A stretch of 64,000 bases of DNA from Arcobacteraceae bacterium (lineage in GTDB: Bacteria; Campylobacterota; Campylobacteria; Campylobacterales; Arcobacteraceae). A model generated the notes under the pieces. The model saw only the letters and a list, made by a program, of their open reading frames with translations. It ran no database searches and was not told where the DNA came from. Both the position numbers and the translations under genes were made by a program. How positions within the stretch are numbered: position 1 is the first letter of the stretch; the number at the start of each line of letters is the position of its first letter. The stretch spans positions 188,788 through 252,787 of the forward strand of contig JAQUAG010000003.1 in assembly GCA_028687375.1 (NCBI GenBank), given 5' to 3'. This document shows, piece by piece, positions 54,602-62,208 of this stretch.

Positions 54602-54823
54602 TTATAGTTCTAAATTTTTGATAAATCCACCTACGATTTCATTTGCGATTACCTCTTTGAATTCATAATCACTAAGTAAATAAGAGTGAGATATTTTGAA
54701 GTTTTTAAAGGCTTCTAATATATTTTTCCCCTCTGCTGACCCTAAAATTTGCATATTGGTAATTTTCTTATGATTTTTATCGTAAGTGAAGCCTTCTGTG
54801 GTGAAGAAGATAAACTCCTTCAT
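54602..54823 (-). CDS. hypothetical protein
   Basis: This 73-residue protein starts MKEFIFFTTEGFTYD two bases after the Rad52-like stop. An in-frame start 33 bases upstream would overlap that gene. It is a mixed alpha/beta small protein with no recognised family. No strong ribosome-binding site is seen, so translation may depend on coupling. Confidence 0.6.
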   Translation of the reverse strand: MKEFIFFTTEGFTYDKNHKKITNMQILGSAEGKNILEAFKNFKISHSYLLSDYEFKEVIANEIVGGFIKNLEL

Positions 54824-54825
54824 TG

Positions 54826-55599
54826 TTAAGCCGCTTGATTTAGGGCTTTGTACCAAGTTTTACTAGCTCCATCAAATCGGAATCCACAAGCTTTTATGCT
54901 ATCTTTTTTGGCGAATTGGTCATCGCCTGAAATTATCAAATAACCGTTATCCTCGATAATCTCCAATCCAATTCTATTTAAAGATTCATATTCATACGGG
55001 TCATAGTGTGACTGTTGTTGTGGAGGAGTATTTCTCTTTGGTGGTTGTGTATTAGCTGGTTGGTTTTGATAGTTTTGTGGTTGGTTATTTCGTTGTGACT
55101 GTTGGTTCGGTGGATAGCTCGTTTGATTTTGAGATTGGTTATTTTGTGGTTGTTGGTTTGTAGTTTGTTGGTTTCTAGTTTTATCATAAAGTGATAAGCC
55201 AAATTGATTACCAAACCCCTTTAGTCCCCTTTTTATCGCATCTGTAACCGCTTCTTTACCTGCTCCCTCGTGTGCATCTGCTAGAGTTTTTGAGATTCCA
55301 CTACCAAATCCAATATCTTCACGATGAACTGTTTTAGTATGATTTTCATCTTGTACTGTTAATCTTACTATGGCTCTATAGCAAATTACAGTATTTTGGT
55401 TAGAGTTAAGCTCTTCGCTCACTTGTTCAAGAGTCGTAATAGCATAGCTCCAATTCCCAAAACCAAAGATAAGGTTAGCAGTGTCTATGACATCAAACCC
55501 CTCTAAATAAGAGAGGTTCACATTCCCTTTGGAACGACTTTTTATTCTATTTGAATCTAATTCTTGATTTAATAGTTCATTTTGCTCTTTTGTAAACAT
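54826..55599 (-). CDS. Rad52/Rad22-like single-strand annealing protein
   Basis: This 257-residue protein has an N-terminal Rad52-type domain (about 10-145), with LEGFDVIDTANLIFGFGNWSY, and EGAGKEAVTDAIKRGLKGFGNQFG near its end. A Gln/Asn/Pro-rich linker (about 150-205) follows. The last 55 residues form a small domain ending CGFRFDGASKTWYKAL. Such proteins anneal single strands for recombination on phages and plasmids, with Gp157-like and DUF932 proteins often nearby, as here. Confidence 0.88.
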   Translation of the reverse strand: MFTKEQNELLNQELDSNRIKSRSKGNVNLSYLEGFDVIDTANLIFGFGNWSYAITTLEQVSEELNSNQNTVICYRAIVRLTVQDENHTKTVHREDIGFGSGISKTLADAHEGAGKEAVTDAIKRGLKGFGNQFGLSLYDKTRNQQTTNQQPQNNQSQNQTSYPPNQQSQRNNQPQNYQNQPANTQPPKRNTPPQQQSHYDPYEYESLNRIGLEIIEDNGYLIISGDDQFAKKDSIKACGFRFDGASKTWYKALNQAA

Positions 55600-55613
55600 A
55601 ATATTTTTCCTCC

Positions 55614-56207
55614 TTATGCTGCTACATCTATTGTTAAAATCTCTTCAACTACTGCAATGTTTGTATTATTTGCTGTTCGTTTTTGATTGATTTTCACTTT
55701 TGCTGGTGTATTTTCTGTAATAGAGATAACATTGATAAGTGCTTTTAGCTCCTCTTGACCCTCTTTAGTGGCATAAGCTAATTTAATAGCTTCCACATCT
55801 ACATCAAATTTGACATAGCCTAACTTCATTACCTCTTTTTCATCTAGGACAGTAATATCTGTTTTTACTTTTGAAGAAGCGGATGTAAGTGTAAGTGAAC
55901 TGATAATATTTCCATCTATTCTATCGATACCATTTGCTAAGAAGATATCAGCTGTTAGCTCTTTGGCAATTTCAAGTGATTCACTTAGTCGCTGTTTTAG
56001 AGATTGTAAATCTTTGATATCTTTTGCAATGGTGTCTATTTTGGATTTAATTTCATTAAGAGATAATCCAATGTAATCACATCGTTGATAATATGGCTTT
56101 GTGGTATCTTCAAGGATATTTTGAAGATACTCTTTAAAAAATGTGTTTGACTTATCAAGTGAAAGATACTCTATTTGATTTTGAAGTTGGTAGTTTACAA
56201 GTTTCAT
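55614..56207 (-). CDS. Siphovirus Gp157-like protein
   Basis: This 197-residue protein has an N-terminal long helical stretch (YIGLSLNEIKSKIDTIAKDI ... LKQRLSESLEIAKELTADIF) and a C-terminal strand-rich part with a TDITVLDEKEVMKLGYVKF segment. That is the layout of Gp157 proteins found next to phage recombinases. It lies 14 bases before the Rad52-like gene. Confidence 0.7.
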   Translation of the reverse strand: MKLVNYQLQNQIEYLSLDKSNTFFKEYLQNILEDTTKPYYQRCDYIGLSLNEIKSKIDTIAKDIKDLQSLKQRLSESLEIAKELTADIFLANGIDRIDGNIISSLTLTSASSKVKTDITVLDEKEVMKLGYVKFDVDVEAIKLAYATKEGQEELKALINVISITENTPAKVKINQKRTANNTNIAVVEEILTIDVAA

Positions 56208-56217
56208 CTTATTCCCC

Positions 56218-57042
56218 TTATGCCGCTAACTGATAATTTGGAGATTTCAAACTAGCCATCATTTGAACAGTTGAAAATAGCTCTTTATTTAATTTGAGAT
56301 TCGCATCTATTGCATTGATTGCTTTTGATGTGAAATGTTTTTTTGTATCTCTATTAATCCCTTTGATTCCACCCCTTATGATTGCTTCTTGAACTCTATT
56401 AAACACATTCCATAATGTTGGTTTTTCATCTGCTGTTCTATGGATTTTTAATAGCTCATTTGAATCTATAGAGTGAATCTCTGTATCAAATCGTATATCA
56501 ATCGCCGCACTTGCTAGAGAGTGTTGTTCTAGTGGAGATAATTTTATAGCTTTGAATTGCTCTATCTCTTGTTTCATTTGTGGCATAAATGATGTCACTT
56601 CATCTATCGCCATTTTTACTTTATCAAAATTAAATCCACTATGGATTATAGAATGATGAGCAAAAGTGTGTGATGGAACTACAAGCATATTGGAACAAAC
56701 AAGTCTAAATATCGCTAAATCAACGATAAATGATGATGTTCTATTATGGGAATTTGTTAAAACTATATCTGCATACTCTTCACTTGCATCTGGTCTTAAA
56801 AGGTTATCTAAACTTCTAAATTGGATTATGTGTTTTTGGTATCCTTGATTATCTTCATCTCTTACTTTGCTTTCACTAGCCATTATTGGGTAGTATCCTT
56901 TTTCTCTAAAGGTATCTAGTACGGAGTATGTCGGGACAAAAGCATATCGTTCAGATACACCTGCAATTGGAGTATCTGAAAAGATTGATGGGGCTAGTTT
57001 TTCTAATTGTTCATTTGTTAATGGTTTTGGTCTTATTGACAT
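56218..57042 (-). CDS. DUF932 (plasmid/phage-like) protein
   Basis: This 274-residue protein has the DUF932 pattern: AGVSERYAFVPTYSVLDTF, then GYQKHIIQFRSLDNL, and IVLTNSHNRTSSFIVDLAIFRLVCSN. The family is frequent on plasmids, phages and integrative elements beside single-strand annealing proteins. The function is unproven. It is upstream of the Gp157-like gene by 10 bases. Confidence 0.85.
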   Translation of the reverse strand: MSIRPKPLTNEQLEKLAPSIFSDTPIAGVSERYAFVPTYSVLDTFREKGYYPIMASESKVRDEDNQGYQKHIIQFRSLDNLLRPDASEEYADIVLTNSHNRTSSFIVDLAIFRLVCSNMLVVPSHTFAHHSIIHSGFNFDKVKMAIDEVTSFMPQMKQEIEQFKAIKLSPLEQHSLASAAIDIRFDTEIHSIDSNELLKIHRTADEKPTLWNVFNRVQEAIIRGGIKGINRDTKKHFTSKAINAIDANLKLNKELFSTVQMMASLKSPNYQLAA

Positions 57043-57093
57043 TTTGTTTCCTTTGTTTATTGGTTTTAATTATGTGGTTAAAAGTCTTGATGA

Positions 57094-57180
57094 CTAATCC
57101 TCTTTTGAATCTAAACTCTCTTTTAATATAGTTGCTCCAGCAATGATAATCGCAAGAACAACTGATGGGTTAATTGACAT
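57094..57180 (-). CDS. 28-residue hydrophobic small protein
   Basis: ATG at 57180 opens a 28-residue frame whose residues 4-19 (NPSVVLAIIIAGATIL) form one membrane helix, followed by an acidic tail. AGGAA lies 5 bases before the ATG, overlapping the end of the previous gene. It is a plausible small membrane protein of the operon. Confidence 0.45.
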   Translation of the reverse strand: MSINPSVVLAIIIAGATILKESLDSKED

Positions 57181-57186
57181 TTGTTC

Positions 57187-57402
57187 CTATGCTCCTTTCA
57201 ATGGTTGATAGTGCAAAGTATTGATGGGATATGGGAAAATGCTAGGCTTTTTGATAATAAAAACTTTGTTTTCTTGCTCCGTTTGGTTTAGCTCTGTGGT
57301 TGTGAGCGGTTGAAGATTATCCCTGAGCCACTCTTCATAGGATAAGTTGTGTTCAAACTCTTTAGCTTGTTGGTTTGTTTGACAATTATTCATCTTCATC
57401 AT
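57187..57402 (-). CDS. hypothetical protein, first gene of the recombination operon
   Basis: This 71-residue protein is Asn/Gln-rich at the start (MNNCQTNQQAKEFEHNLSYEEWL) and not recognised. The GGAG before the ATG fits a start at 57402 or the adjacent 57399. The operon promoter must lie between here and 57559. Confidence 0.55.
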   Translation of the reverse strand: MMKMNNCQTNQQAKEFEHNLSYEEWLRDNLQPLTTTELNQTEQENKVFIIKKPSIFPYPINTLHYQPLKGA

Positions 57403-57558
57403 ACAGCTCCAAAAGGTGGTTTTTTACAAATTTGCTGATTTACAAAATGAATAGTTGTCCTTAGTAGTTTGCAAATGAGAGTTGGTGGTTTGGTATAGAA
57501 CTTTTGCTCTTTGTTTTTGATCATGTTTGCTCCTTCTTTTTTTGGTTTAAAAAGTGCT

Positions 57559-57595
57559 ACCTAGGAGTACCCGAACATTGTGGGTACTCCTAGGT
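57559..57595. repeat. 14-base perfect inverted repeat
   Basis: ACCTAGGAGTACCC and GGGTACTCCTAGGT are separated by 9 bases. The stem is far stronger than its AT-rich setting. No T run is directly adjacent. It may be a boundary terminator, an attachment-related site or a replication structure. Confidence 0.65.
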
Positions 57596-57678
57596 TGGCT
57601 ATAGGTATGATATGTGGTTGTAAAAAAGTGGAGATTAAATAGAATATTTTTAATATTATTAATGTATTATTCTTTATA

Positions 57679-57700
57679 TATTTAGCAAATTAGCTAAATA
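57679..57700. promoter_or_regulatory. ArsR-type operator 1
   Basis: TATTTAGC and GCTAAATA form a perfect 8-base inverted repeat with a 6-base spacer AAATTA. It lies 24 bases before the DUF302 start and overlaps the probable -10 region. A near-identical site stands before the rhodanese gene, next to arsR. Confidence 0.7.
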
Positions 57701-57723
57701 CAAAATATAAAAGGAGTTTTGTA

Positions 57724-58161
57724 ATGATAAATTTTCTTATGTCACTTGTTCCTAAAAAAACAATGATTGAACTTTTTACCTATGCTATACGGAGTAAAAG
57801 AACAATAGATGAAATAACATCACAGGTTGCACACAGTTGTGAAAAAAATGGTTTTGCACTAGTTCACCAATATGCATACCATGAAGTAGTTGCTTCCAAA
57901 GGATTTCCGATACAAAGGGAAGTGTATATTTATGAAATTTGTCAAGCAAAATTAGCTTCAATGATGCTTACAACAAATCCATATTTTGCACCTTTTATGC
58001 CTTGTAGGATTGCAGTGTATCAAAATGATGGGTATCGTACAATCACCACACAAAATATGGAAATGATGCTGGAACTTATAAAAAATCAAAAAGAATTGCA
58101 TTTTGAAGCTACAAAACTTTTTGATAGCCTTAAGAATATGATGAATGAACTAAAAGGATAA
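57724..58161 (+). CDS. DUF302 family protein
   Basis: This 145-residue protein has a DUF302 pattern: IDEITSQVAHSCEKNGFALVHQ, then REVYIYEICQAKLASMMLTT, and MPCRIAVYQNDGYRTI. DUF302 proteins often occur with sulfur and redox genes. A start with AAAGGAG 6 bases upstream is clear. It has the operator at 57679 and is 3 bases before the DsrE-like gene. Confidence 0.85.
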   Translation: MINFLMSLVPKKTMIELFTYAIRSKRTIDEITSQVAHSCEKNGFALVHQYAYHEVVASKGFPIQREVYIYEICQAKLASMMLTTNPYFAPFMPCRIAVYQNDGYRTITTQNMEMMLELIKNQKELHFEATKLFDSLKNMMNELKG

Positions 58162-58164
58162 TCA

Positions 58165-58521
58165 ATGGAAACTTTATTTATTTTAAATCAACAACCTTAC
58201 GATGGAACAGATGTTATTTGGAACGCTTTACGACTTGCTACAACTTTACACAAAAAAGGGGAAGTGGTCAAGATATTTTTGATGAATGATTCTGTCGATT
58301 TGGCAAGGGATACGACCAAAAAACCTGATTTTTATGAATTTGATTTGGTTTCAATGCTTAAAAAGCTCTATTTGGATGGAGTAGAACTTAAAGTGTGTGG
58401 TACTTGTATGGTGAGATGTGGGCTTAATAAAAATCAACCATATTTTAGTGAAGATATCAAAGGGACGATGGATGATTTGGCAAATTGGGTTATACAATCA
58501 CAAAAAGTATTGACTTTCTAA
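58165..58521 (+). CDS. DsrE-family sulfur carrier protein
   Basis: This 118-residue protein has the DsrE fold layout (LFILNQQPYDGTDVIWNALRLA; VVKIFLMNDSV) and Cys78, Cys81 and Cys85 in KVCGTCMVRCG, which could carry persulfide. DsrE/DsrH-type proteins pass sulfur between enzymes in the cytoplasm. It is co-transcribed with the DUF302 gene and followed by a J-domain gene with overlapping stop/start (TAATG). Confidence 0.87.
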   Translation: METLFILNQQPYDGTDVIWNALRLATTLHKKGEVVKIFLMNDSVDLARDTTKKPDFYEFDLVSMLKKLYLDGVELKVCGTCMVRCGLNKNQPYFSEDIKGTMDDLANWVIQSQKVLTF

Positions 58522-58805
58522 TGAATCCTATCCCATACGAAAAATTCAAAAAAGCAGTTGAACTTTTTGATGTTGTTTACAAAGCGGATAAAAATAGTAT
58601 CAAAAAAAGATATCTAGAACTTTCAAAACTCCACCATCCTGATACGAAAAATGGAGATACAGAAAAATTTCAAGAGATAAATAATGCTTATAAATTGCTC
58701 TTAGAGTATATTGAAAATTATCGATTTTCTCTTACAAAAGAGGAGTTTGAAGAGCAGTACCCATTTTCACAAAATCCTTCTAAAGATTGGTTTTATAGTG
58801 TTTAA
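58521..58805 (+). CDS. short J-domain protein
   Basis: This 94-residue protein is a J-domain with the HPD motif (SKLHHPDTKNGDTEKFQEINNAYKLL), so it should stimulate a DnaK-type chaperone. It starts at the ATG that overlaps the DsrE stop, though the frame is open from 58485. It lacks the Gly/Phe and zinc regions of full DnaJ. Chaperone help for a sulfur enzyme is inferred. Confidence 0.85.
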   Translation: MNPIPYEKFKKAVELFDVVYKADKNSIKKRYLELSKLHHPDTKNGDTEKFQEINNAYKLLLEYIENYRFSLTKEEFEEQYPFSQNPSKDWFYSV

Positions 58806-58930
58806 AGTATTTGCTATTTGGCGATATAATTTTTCATAAACAAATGATTTACTTTCGTTTACCTTTACTTGGGTAAACACTTACCCTCATCTTTTATACT
58901 TTCATTACAAAACAACAAAAAGGATAGAAG

Positions 58931-59389
58931 ATGAAAAAAAATCAATTTGCAGTAGCACTATTAGGAGCAGTCTTATCTGTTTCTTTATTTGCTGAAGAAA
59001 AAACAGCAGAAGAACTTGTAAAGTCAATGAAAAAAGAAGATATTACCTATAGACAGCTTATGAACGGTATGGCGATGGCAAAAAATAATATCGACAACGG
59101 TATAATTGGTATGAATAAAATGTTAGTTAATAGAGGGATAGATTTTATACGAACTCATCCAGCTCCAAGAGCTAAACCTTGGGTGATTATGGGTAAAGAT
59201 GACCAAGAAGGTTTTAAATCTATGCTTGTGTTTTATGATAAAAAGATGGATGAAGATGTAGAAGCTATTGAAAAAGCGGTCAATAAAAAAGATTGGCAAA
59301 AAGCTTTAGAAGCTTCAAATGAACTAAGTAATAGTTGTCTTTCTTGCCATGTGGTGTATAAAGATAAAGTCCAATATATTATGGAGTAA
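58931..59389 (+). CDS. periplasmic monoheme c-type cytochrome
   Basis: This 152-residue protein has a signal peptide (1-21, ending LFA) and one heme motif CLSCH at residues 136-140 near the C-terminus. The rest is helical, in the layout of a four-helix cytochrome c-prime-like protein. It carries electrons or binds small gases in the periplasm. It lies 17 bases before the response-regulator gene. Confidence 0.88.
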   Translation: MKKNQFAVALLGAVLSVSLFAEEKTAEELVKSMKKEDITYRQLMNGMAMAKNNIDNGIIGMNKMLVNRGIDFIRTHPAPRAKPWVIMGKDDQEGFKSMLVFYDKKMDEDVEAIEKAVNKKDWQKALEASNELSNSCLSCHVVYKDKVQYIME

Positions 59390-59406
59390 ATGTTGCAGGT
59401 AGTAAA

Positions 59407-60072
59407 ATGTTAAAAATACTTTTAATAGAAGACGATTTAGAGTTTGCAGAACTAATCAATAATTTTTTATCCACAAGAAGTATTCAAACAGATATTTGTG
59501 ATGACCCTTTTAAAGCACTTATAATAAACCTTAATGATTATGATTTAGTTCTTTTAGATTTAGGACTTCCAGGGATTGACGGTTTAGAGATTGCAAAAGA
59601 GTTTAGAAAAAAAAGTAAGATTCCAATCATAATATCAAGTGCTAGAAGTTCAATAACTGATAAAGTACTTGGTCTTCAAATAGGAGCAGATGATTATCTT
59701 CCAAAACCTTATGACCCAGATGAGCTTTATGCAAGAATCATTAGTCTTATTAGAAGAGCAAAAGATTTTCAAGAAGATAATCAAAAAACCCAAAAAGTTT
59801 TTGAGATAGATGAAAATAGTAGAGATATAAAATATCGTGGTAATAGTCTTTTTCTAACCGAAGCAGAATTTGAAGTGTGTGAAGCTTTAGTAAAAAATTA
59901 TAGTTCAGTTGTTTCAAAAGAGCAGTTGCTATACGGTTCGCCATCAATCCAATCTGGTGATGGAAAAAGTTTGGAGATGATTATTAGTAAAATTAGACAA
60001 AAAATTAAGCCATTTTCAGATGCAAATCATATCGTATCACTAAGGGGAAGGGGATATAGAATTGTTGAATAA
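59407..60072 (+). CDS. OmpR/PhoB-type response regulator
   Basis: This 221-residue protein has a receiver domain with Asp51 (VLLDLGLPG) and Lys100 (DYLPKP), and a C-terminal winged helix ending IRQKIKPF ... IVSLRGRGYRIVE. It overlaps the kinase gene by 11 bases and forms a pair with it. Target genes probably include this cluster. Confidence 0.93.
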   Translation: MLKILLIEDDLEFAELINNFLSTRSIQTDICDDPFKALIINLNDYDLVLLDLGLPGIDGLEIAKEFRKKSKIPIIISSARSSITDKVLGLQIGADDYLPKPYDPDELYARIISLIRRAKDFQEDNQKTQKVFEIDENSRDIKYRGNSLFLTEAEFEVCEALVKNYSSVVSKEQLLYGSPSIQSGDGKSLEMIISKIRQKIKPFSDANHIVSLRGRGYRIVE

Positions 60073-61291
60073 TATAAAGAACTCACTTATCAAACAAATA
60101 AAATATCTTTTTTTACTTTCATTTCTAGCGATAATTTCCCTTTGGATATTTTTTTATTTACAACAAAAACATCAAAATGAAGAACATCAAATTGCGAGAT
60201 ATTTTAGTATTATAAGTTCATTACAACCCTTGATTATGGAGTCGTATGATTTTAAAGACAACAACTTAAAAGAGTTTAATATGAAGCTTTATCCAAATAA
60301 AAATCTAAATAATAAAAAACTTTTATTTCAAAGGGGTGATAGCAAAAAAGGATTTGAAGTTTATAAAGTGGAACAAAAAATTGTTATTTATATTTATAAT
60401 CCTATGGGTGAACTTTATCTTGAAGATTTACAAGAAAATGGTAACTATATTTTTATACATATAGTATTTATACTTCTTTTGATGATACAGTTTCTTTTAT
60501 ATTTTATGCTCCAAAAATCACTAAAACCCCTTCAAATTATCCATAATAAACTCAAAAATCTTCAAAGTGGAGATATGTCTTTACTTGAATATTCTTCCAA
60601 TTATGATGAGATAAATCAAATTATCATCTCTTATAACAATTCCATCAAAGAGCTAGAATATATACTAGAAACAAGAGAGATGTTTAATAAAATTTTTACG
60701 CATGAGCTTAAAATGCCAATAGCAAAAGGGATGTTTTATCTTAAACTTGAACCCTCATATGAGGTGAATGAAAAAATGAGAAAACTTATGCAAAGACTTA
60801 ATAGTGAACTTGATGAATTTGCTATTTTAGAGAGTTTGATAGTTCATAAAGATAAAATTGAACAAAAAGAACACAATTTGTTAGAACTTTTAAACAGTGC
60901 AATGCAGAAATTAGGAATAGAAAAAAAAGAGAATATTAATATTGTAGCTGATGAAAATTATAAAATTTTTGGAGATAGCGAACTTTGGATAATATGCTTT
61001 AAAAATTTACTTGATAATGCTCTTAAATATTCTACTGATAATCAAGTGATAGTAGATTGTGATGAAAATGGAATCAGATTTATAAATCAAGGAGAGCCAC
61101 TTCCTATTGCTATTTCAAGTGATTTAAAAAGTTGGAAAATAGATAAAACAAAAAGACACAAAAGTTCAACTGGATATGGATTTGGACTGTTTATTATAAA
61201 AAATATCGTTAGAATAAACGGATATTCTTTAGAGTATCACTATGAAAATAACAATAATATTTTAGGAGTTAAAAAATGTATTATGCAATAA
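60062..61291 (+). CDS. membrane sensor histidine kinase
   Basis: This 409-residue kinase has two membrane helices (about 13-34 and 128-150) around a periplasmic sensor of about 95 residues. His214 is in FTHELKMPIAKG, and the ATPase has NLLDNALKYS and a GYGFGLFIIKNI glycine region. The start is TTG at 60062 (another TTG lies at 60065), with AAGGGG upstream. It is 11 bases inside the regulator gene. Its signal is unknown; neighbouring cytochrome and sulfur genes suggest redox or sulfide. Confidence 0.9.
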   Translation: MLNNIKNSLIKQIKYLFLLSFLAIISLWIFFYLQQKHQNEEHQIARYFSIISSLQPLIMESYDFKDNNLKEFNMKLYPNKNLNNKKLLFQRGDSKKGFEVYKVEQKIVIYIYNPMGELYLEDLQENGNYIFIHIVFILLLMIQFLLYFMLQKSLKPLQIIHNKLKNLQSGDMSLLEYSSNYDEINQIIISYNNSIKELEYILETREMFNKIFTHELKMPIAKGMFYLKLEPSYEVNEKMRKLMQRLNSELDEFAILESLIVHKDKIEQKEHNLLELLNSAMQKLGIEKKENINIVADENYKIFGDSELWIICFKNLLDNALKYSTDNQVIVDCDENGIRFINQGEPLPIAISSDLKSWKIDKTKRHKSSTGYGFGLFIIKNIVRINGYSLEYHYENNNNILGVKKCIMQ

Positions 61292-61620
61292 AAATATTGA
61301 TTTCAGCCATCTTGATAGTGGCAATTTCTGAACTTTCAAAAAAGAGTTCACTTCTAAGTGCAATATTAGCTTCTATCCCATTGGTTTCGGTTATGGCATT
61401 TATTTGGCTCTATGTTGATACAAAAAATATAGATGCTATCTCAAAGCTTTCAACCTCAATCTTTTGGTTAGTGATACCATCTTTGGTACTTTTTGTATCT
61501 TTGCCTATCTTGTTAAAATTTACAAATTTTTATTTAGCTTTATTTGGTGCGATAGTCTTAACAATACTAGCATACTACATTATGATATTTTTTTTAGAAC
61601 GATTTGGGATAGCATTTTAA
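61276..61620 (+). CDS. DUF3147 membrane protein
   Basis: This 114-residue protein has four hydrophobic helices and matches DUF3147 (AIKILISAILIVAISELSKK; LLSAILASIPLVSVMAFIWLYVD). Its function is unknown. It overlaps the end of the kinase gene by 16 bases. Confidence 0.8.
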   Translation: MYYAIKILISAILIVAISELSKKSSLLSAILASIPLVSVMAFIWLYVDTKNIDAISKLSTSIFWLVIPSLVLFVSLPILLKFTNFYLALFGAIVLTILAYYIMIFFLERFGIAF

Positions 61621-61688
61621 TGTTAAATCAGTTTGGTAGTCTTAAAAATAGAATGAATGAACTAAAATGATAATTGGTTTTATAGTGT

Positions 61689-62042
61689 CTAAAGAACTTG
61701 CTGTGTCGCTGAAAAATTATCTACAAGGGTTGTAAAACAACTTGAAAGTTCTTCAATAATTTGAAGGTTTGGTTCGATGTAGATTTTATTTCCTCGTTTT
61801 GTCATTGTAATGATTTTGGCATCTTTGAGTTCTTTAAGATGTTTGGATATCGTTGGCAGAGCAAAATCAAAATGTTGAGCTATTGTTGCAACACAAGTCG
61901 CTTGTCCCACTTTTGGAGTGTATGGTTTATTATTATCAATCGAACAAGTATAACCACCTGTAAAAACATTTTTAAATATCAAAAATCTTGTTTCATTCCC
62001 TAAAGCTTTAAATATTTTTATTTTCTCTTCCATAGTAAGCAT
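61689..62042 (-). CDS. ArsR-family transcriptional regulator
   Basis: This 117-residue winged-helix repressor has KIKIFKALGNETRFLIF, the HTH at about 61-75 (ALPTISKHLKELKDA) and a wing TKRGNKIYIE. Cys33, Cys50 and Cys102 are available for metal or persulfide sensing. The start at 62042 is chosen because GAGG lies 9 bases upstream; the frame is open further. Its gene is divergent from the rhodanese gene, with a palindrome between them that recurs before the DUF302 gene. Confidence 0.9.
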   Translation of the reverse strand: MLTMEEKIKIFKALGNETRFLIFKNVFTGGYTCSIDNNKPYTPKVGQATCVATIAQHFDFALPTISKHLKELKDAKIITMTKRGNKIYIEPNLQIIEELSSCFTTLVDNFSATQQVL

Positions 62043-62121
62043 AATGTACAACCTCAATTTTAAATTACTCATATCATAACATAAAATTATTTTTGTAAAG
62101 TTTATTAAAATATATTTAATC

Positions 62122-62143
62122 TATTTCGCTAATTAGCTAAATA
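62122..62143. promoter_or_regulatory. ArsR-type operator 2
   Basis: TATTTCGC and GCTAAATA pair with one mismatch around a 6-base spacer TAATTA. It lies between arsR and the rhodanese gene, just before the -35 box of the latter. It matches the site at 57679 in both arms except one base. Confidence 0.7.
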
Positions 62144-62146
62144 CAC

Positions 62147-62175
62147 TTGACAAGCTTAAGAAGTTGTACTATTAT
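62147..62175 (+). promoter_or_regulatory. sigma-70 promoter of the rhodanese gene
   Basis: TTGACA (62147-62152) and TATTAT (62170-62175) are 17 bases apart, a near-consensus promoter that is rare in this group. The operator lies just upstream. Confidence 0.65.
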
Positions 62176-62208
62176 TTCAAAATCTTATACGAAAAAAGGG
62201 AAAAGTTT

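Larger units (their letters stand above)
57403..57723. other. intergenic region between the recombination operon and the sulfur module
   Basis: It contains the promoter area of the minus operon, then a 14-base perfect inverted repeat (ACCTAGGAGTACCC at 57559-57572 and its complement at 57582-57595), and the ArsR-type operator at 57679. No gene is seen. Confidence 0.6.

Noticed and set aside
41576..57600. Direct repeat of the tRNA-Met 3' end that would mark the right end of an integrated element
   Set aside because: I looked for repeats of the terminal tRNA bases and saw none long enough to trust.
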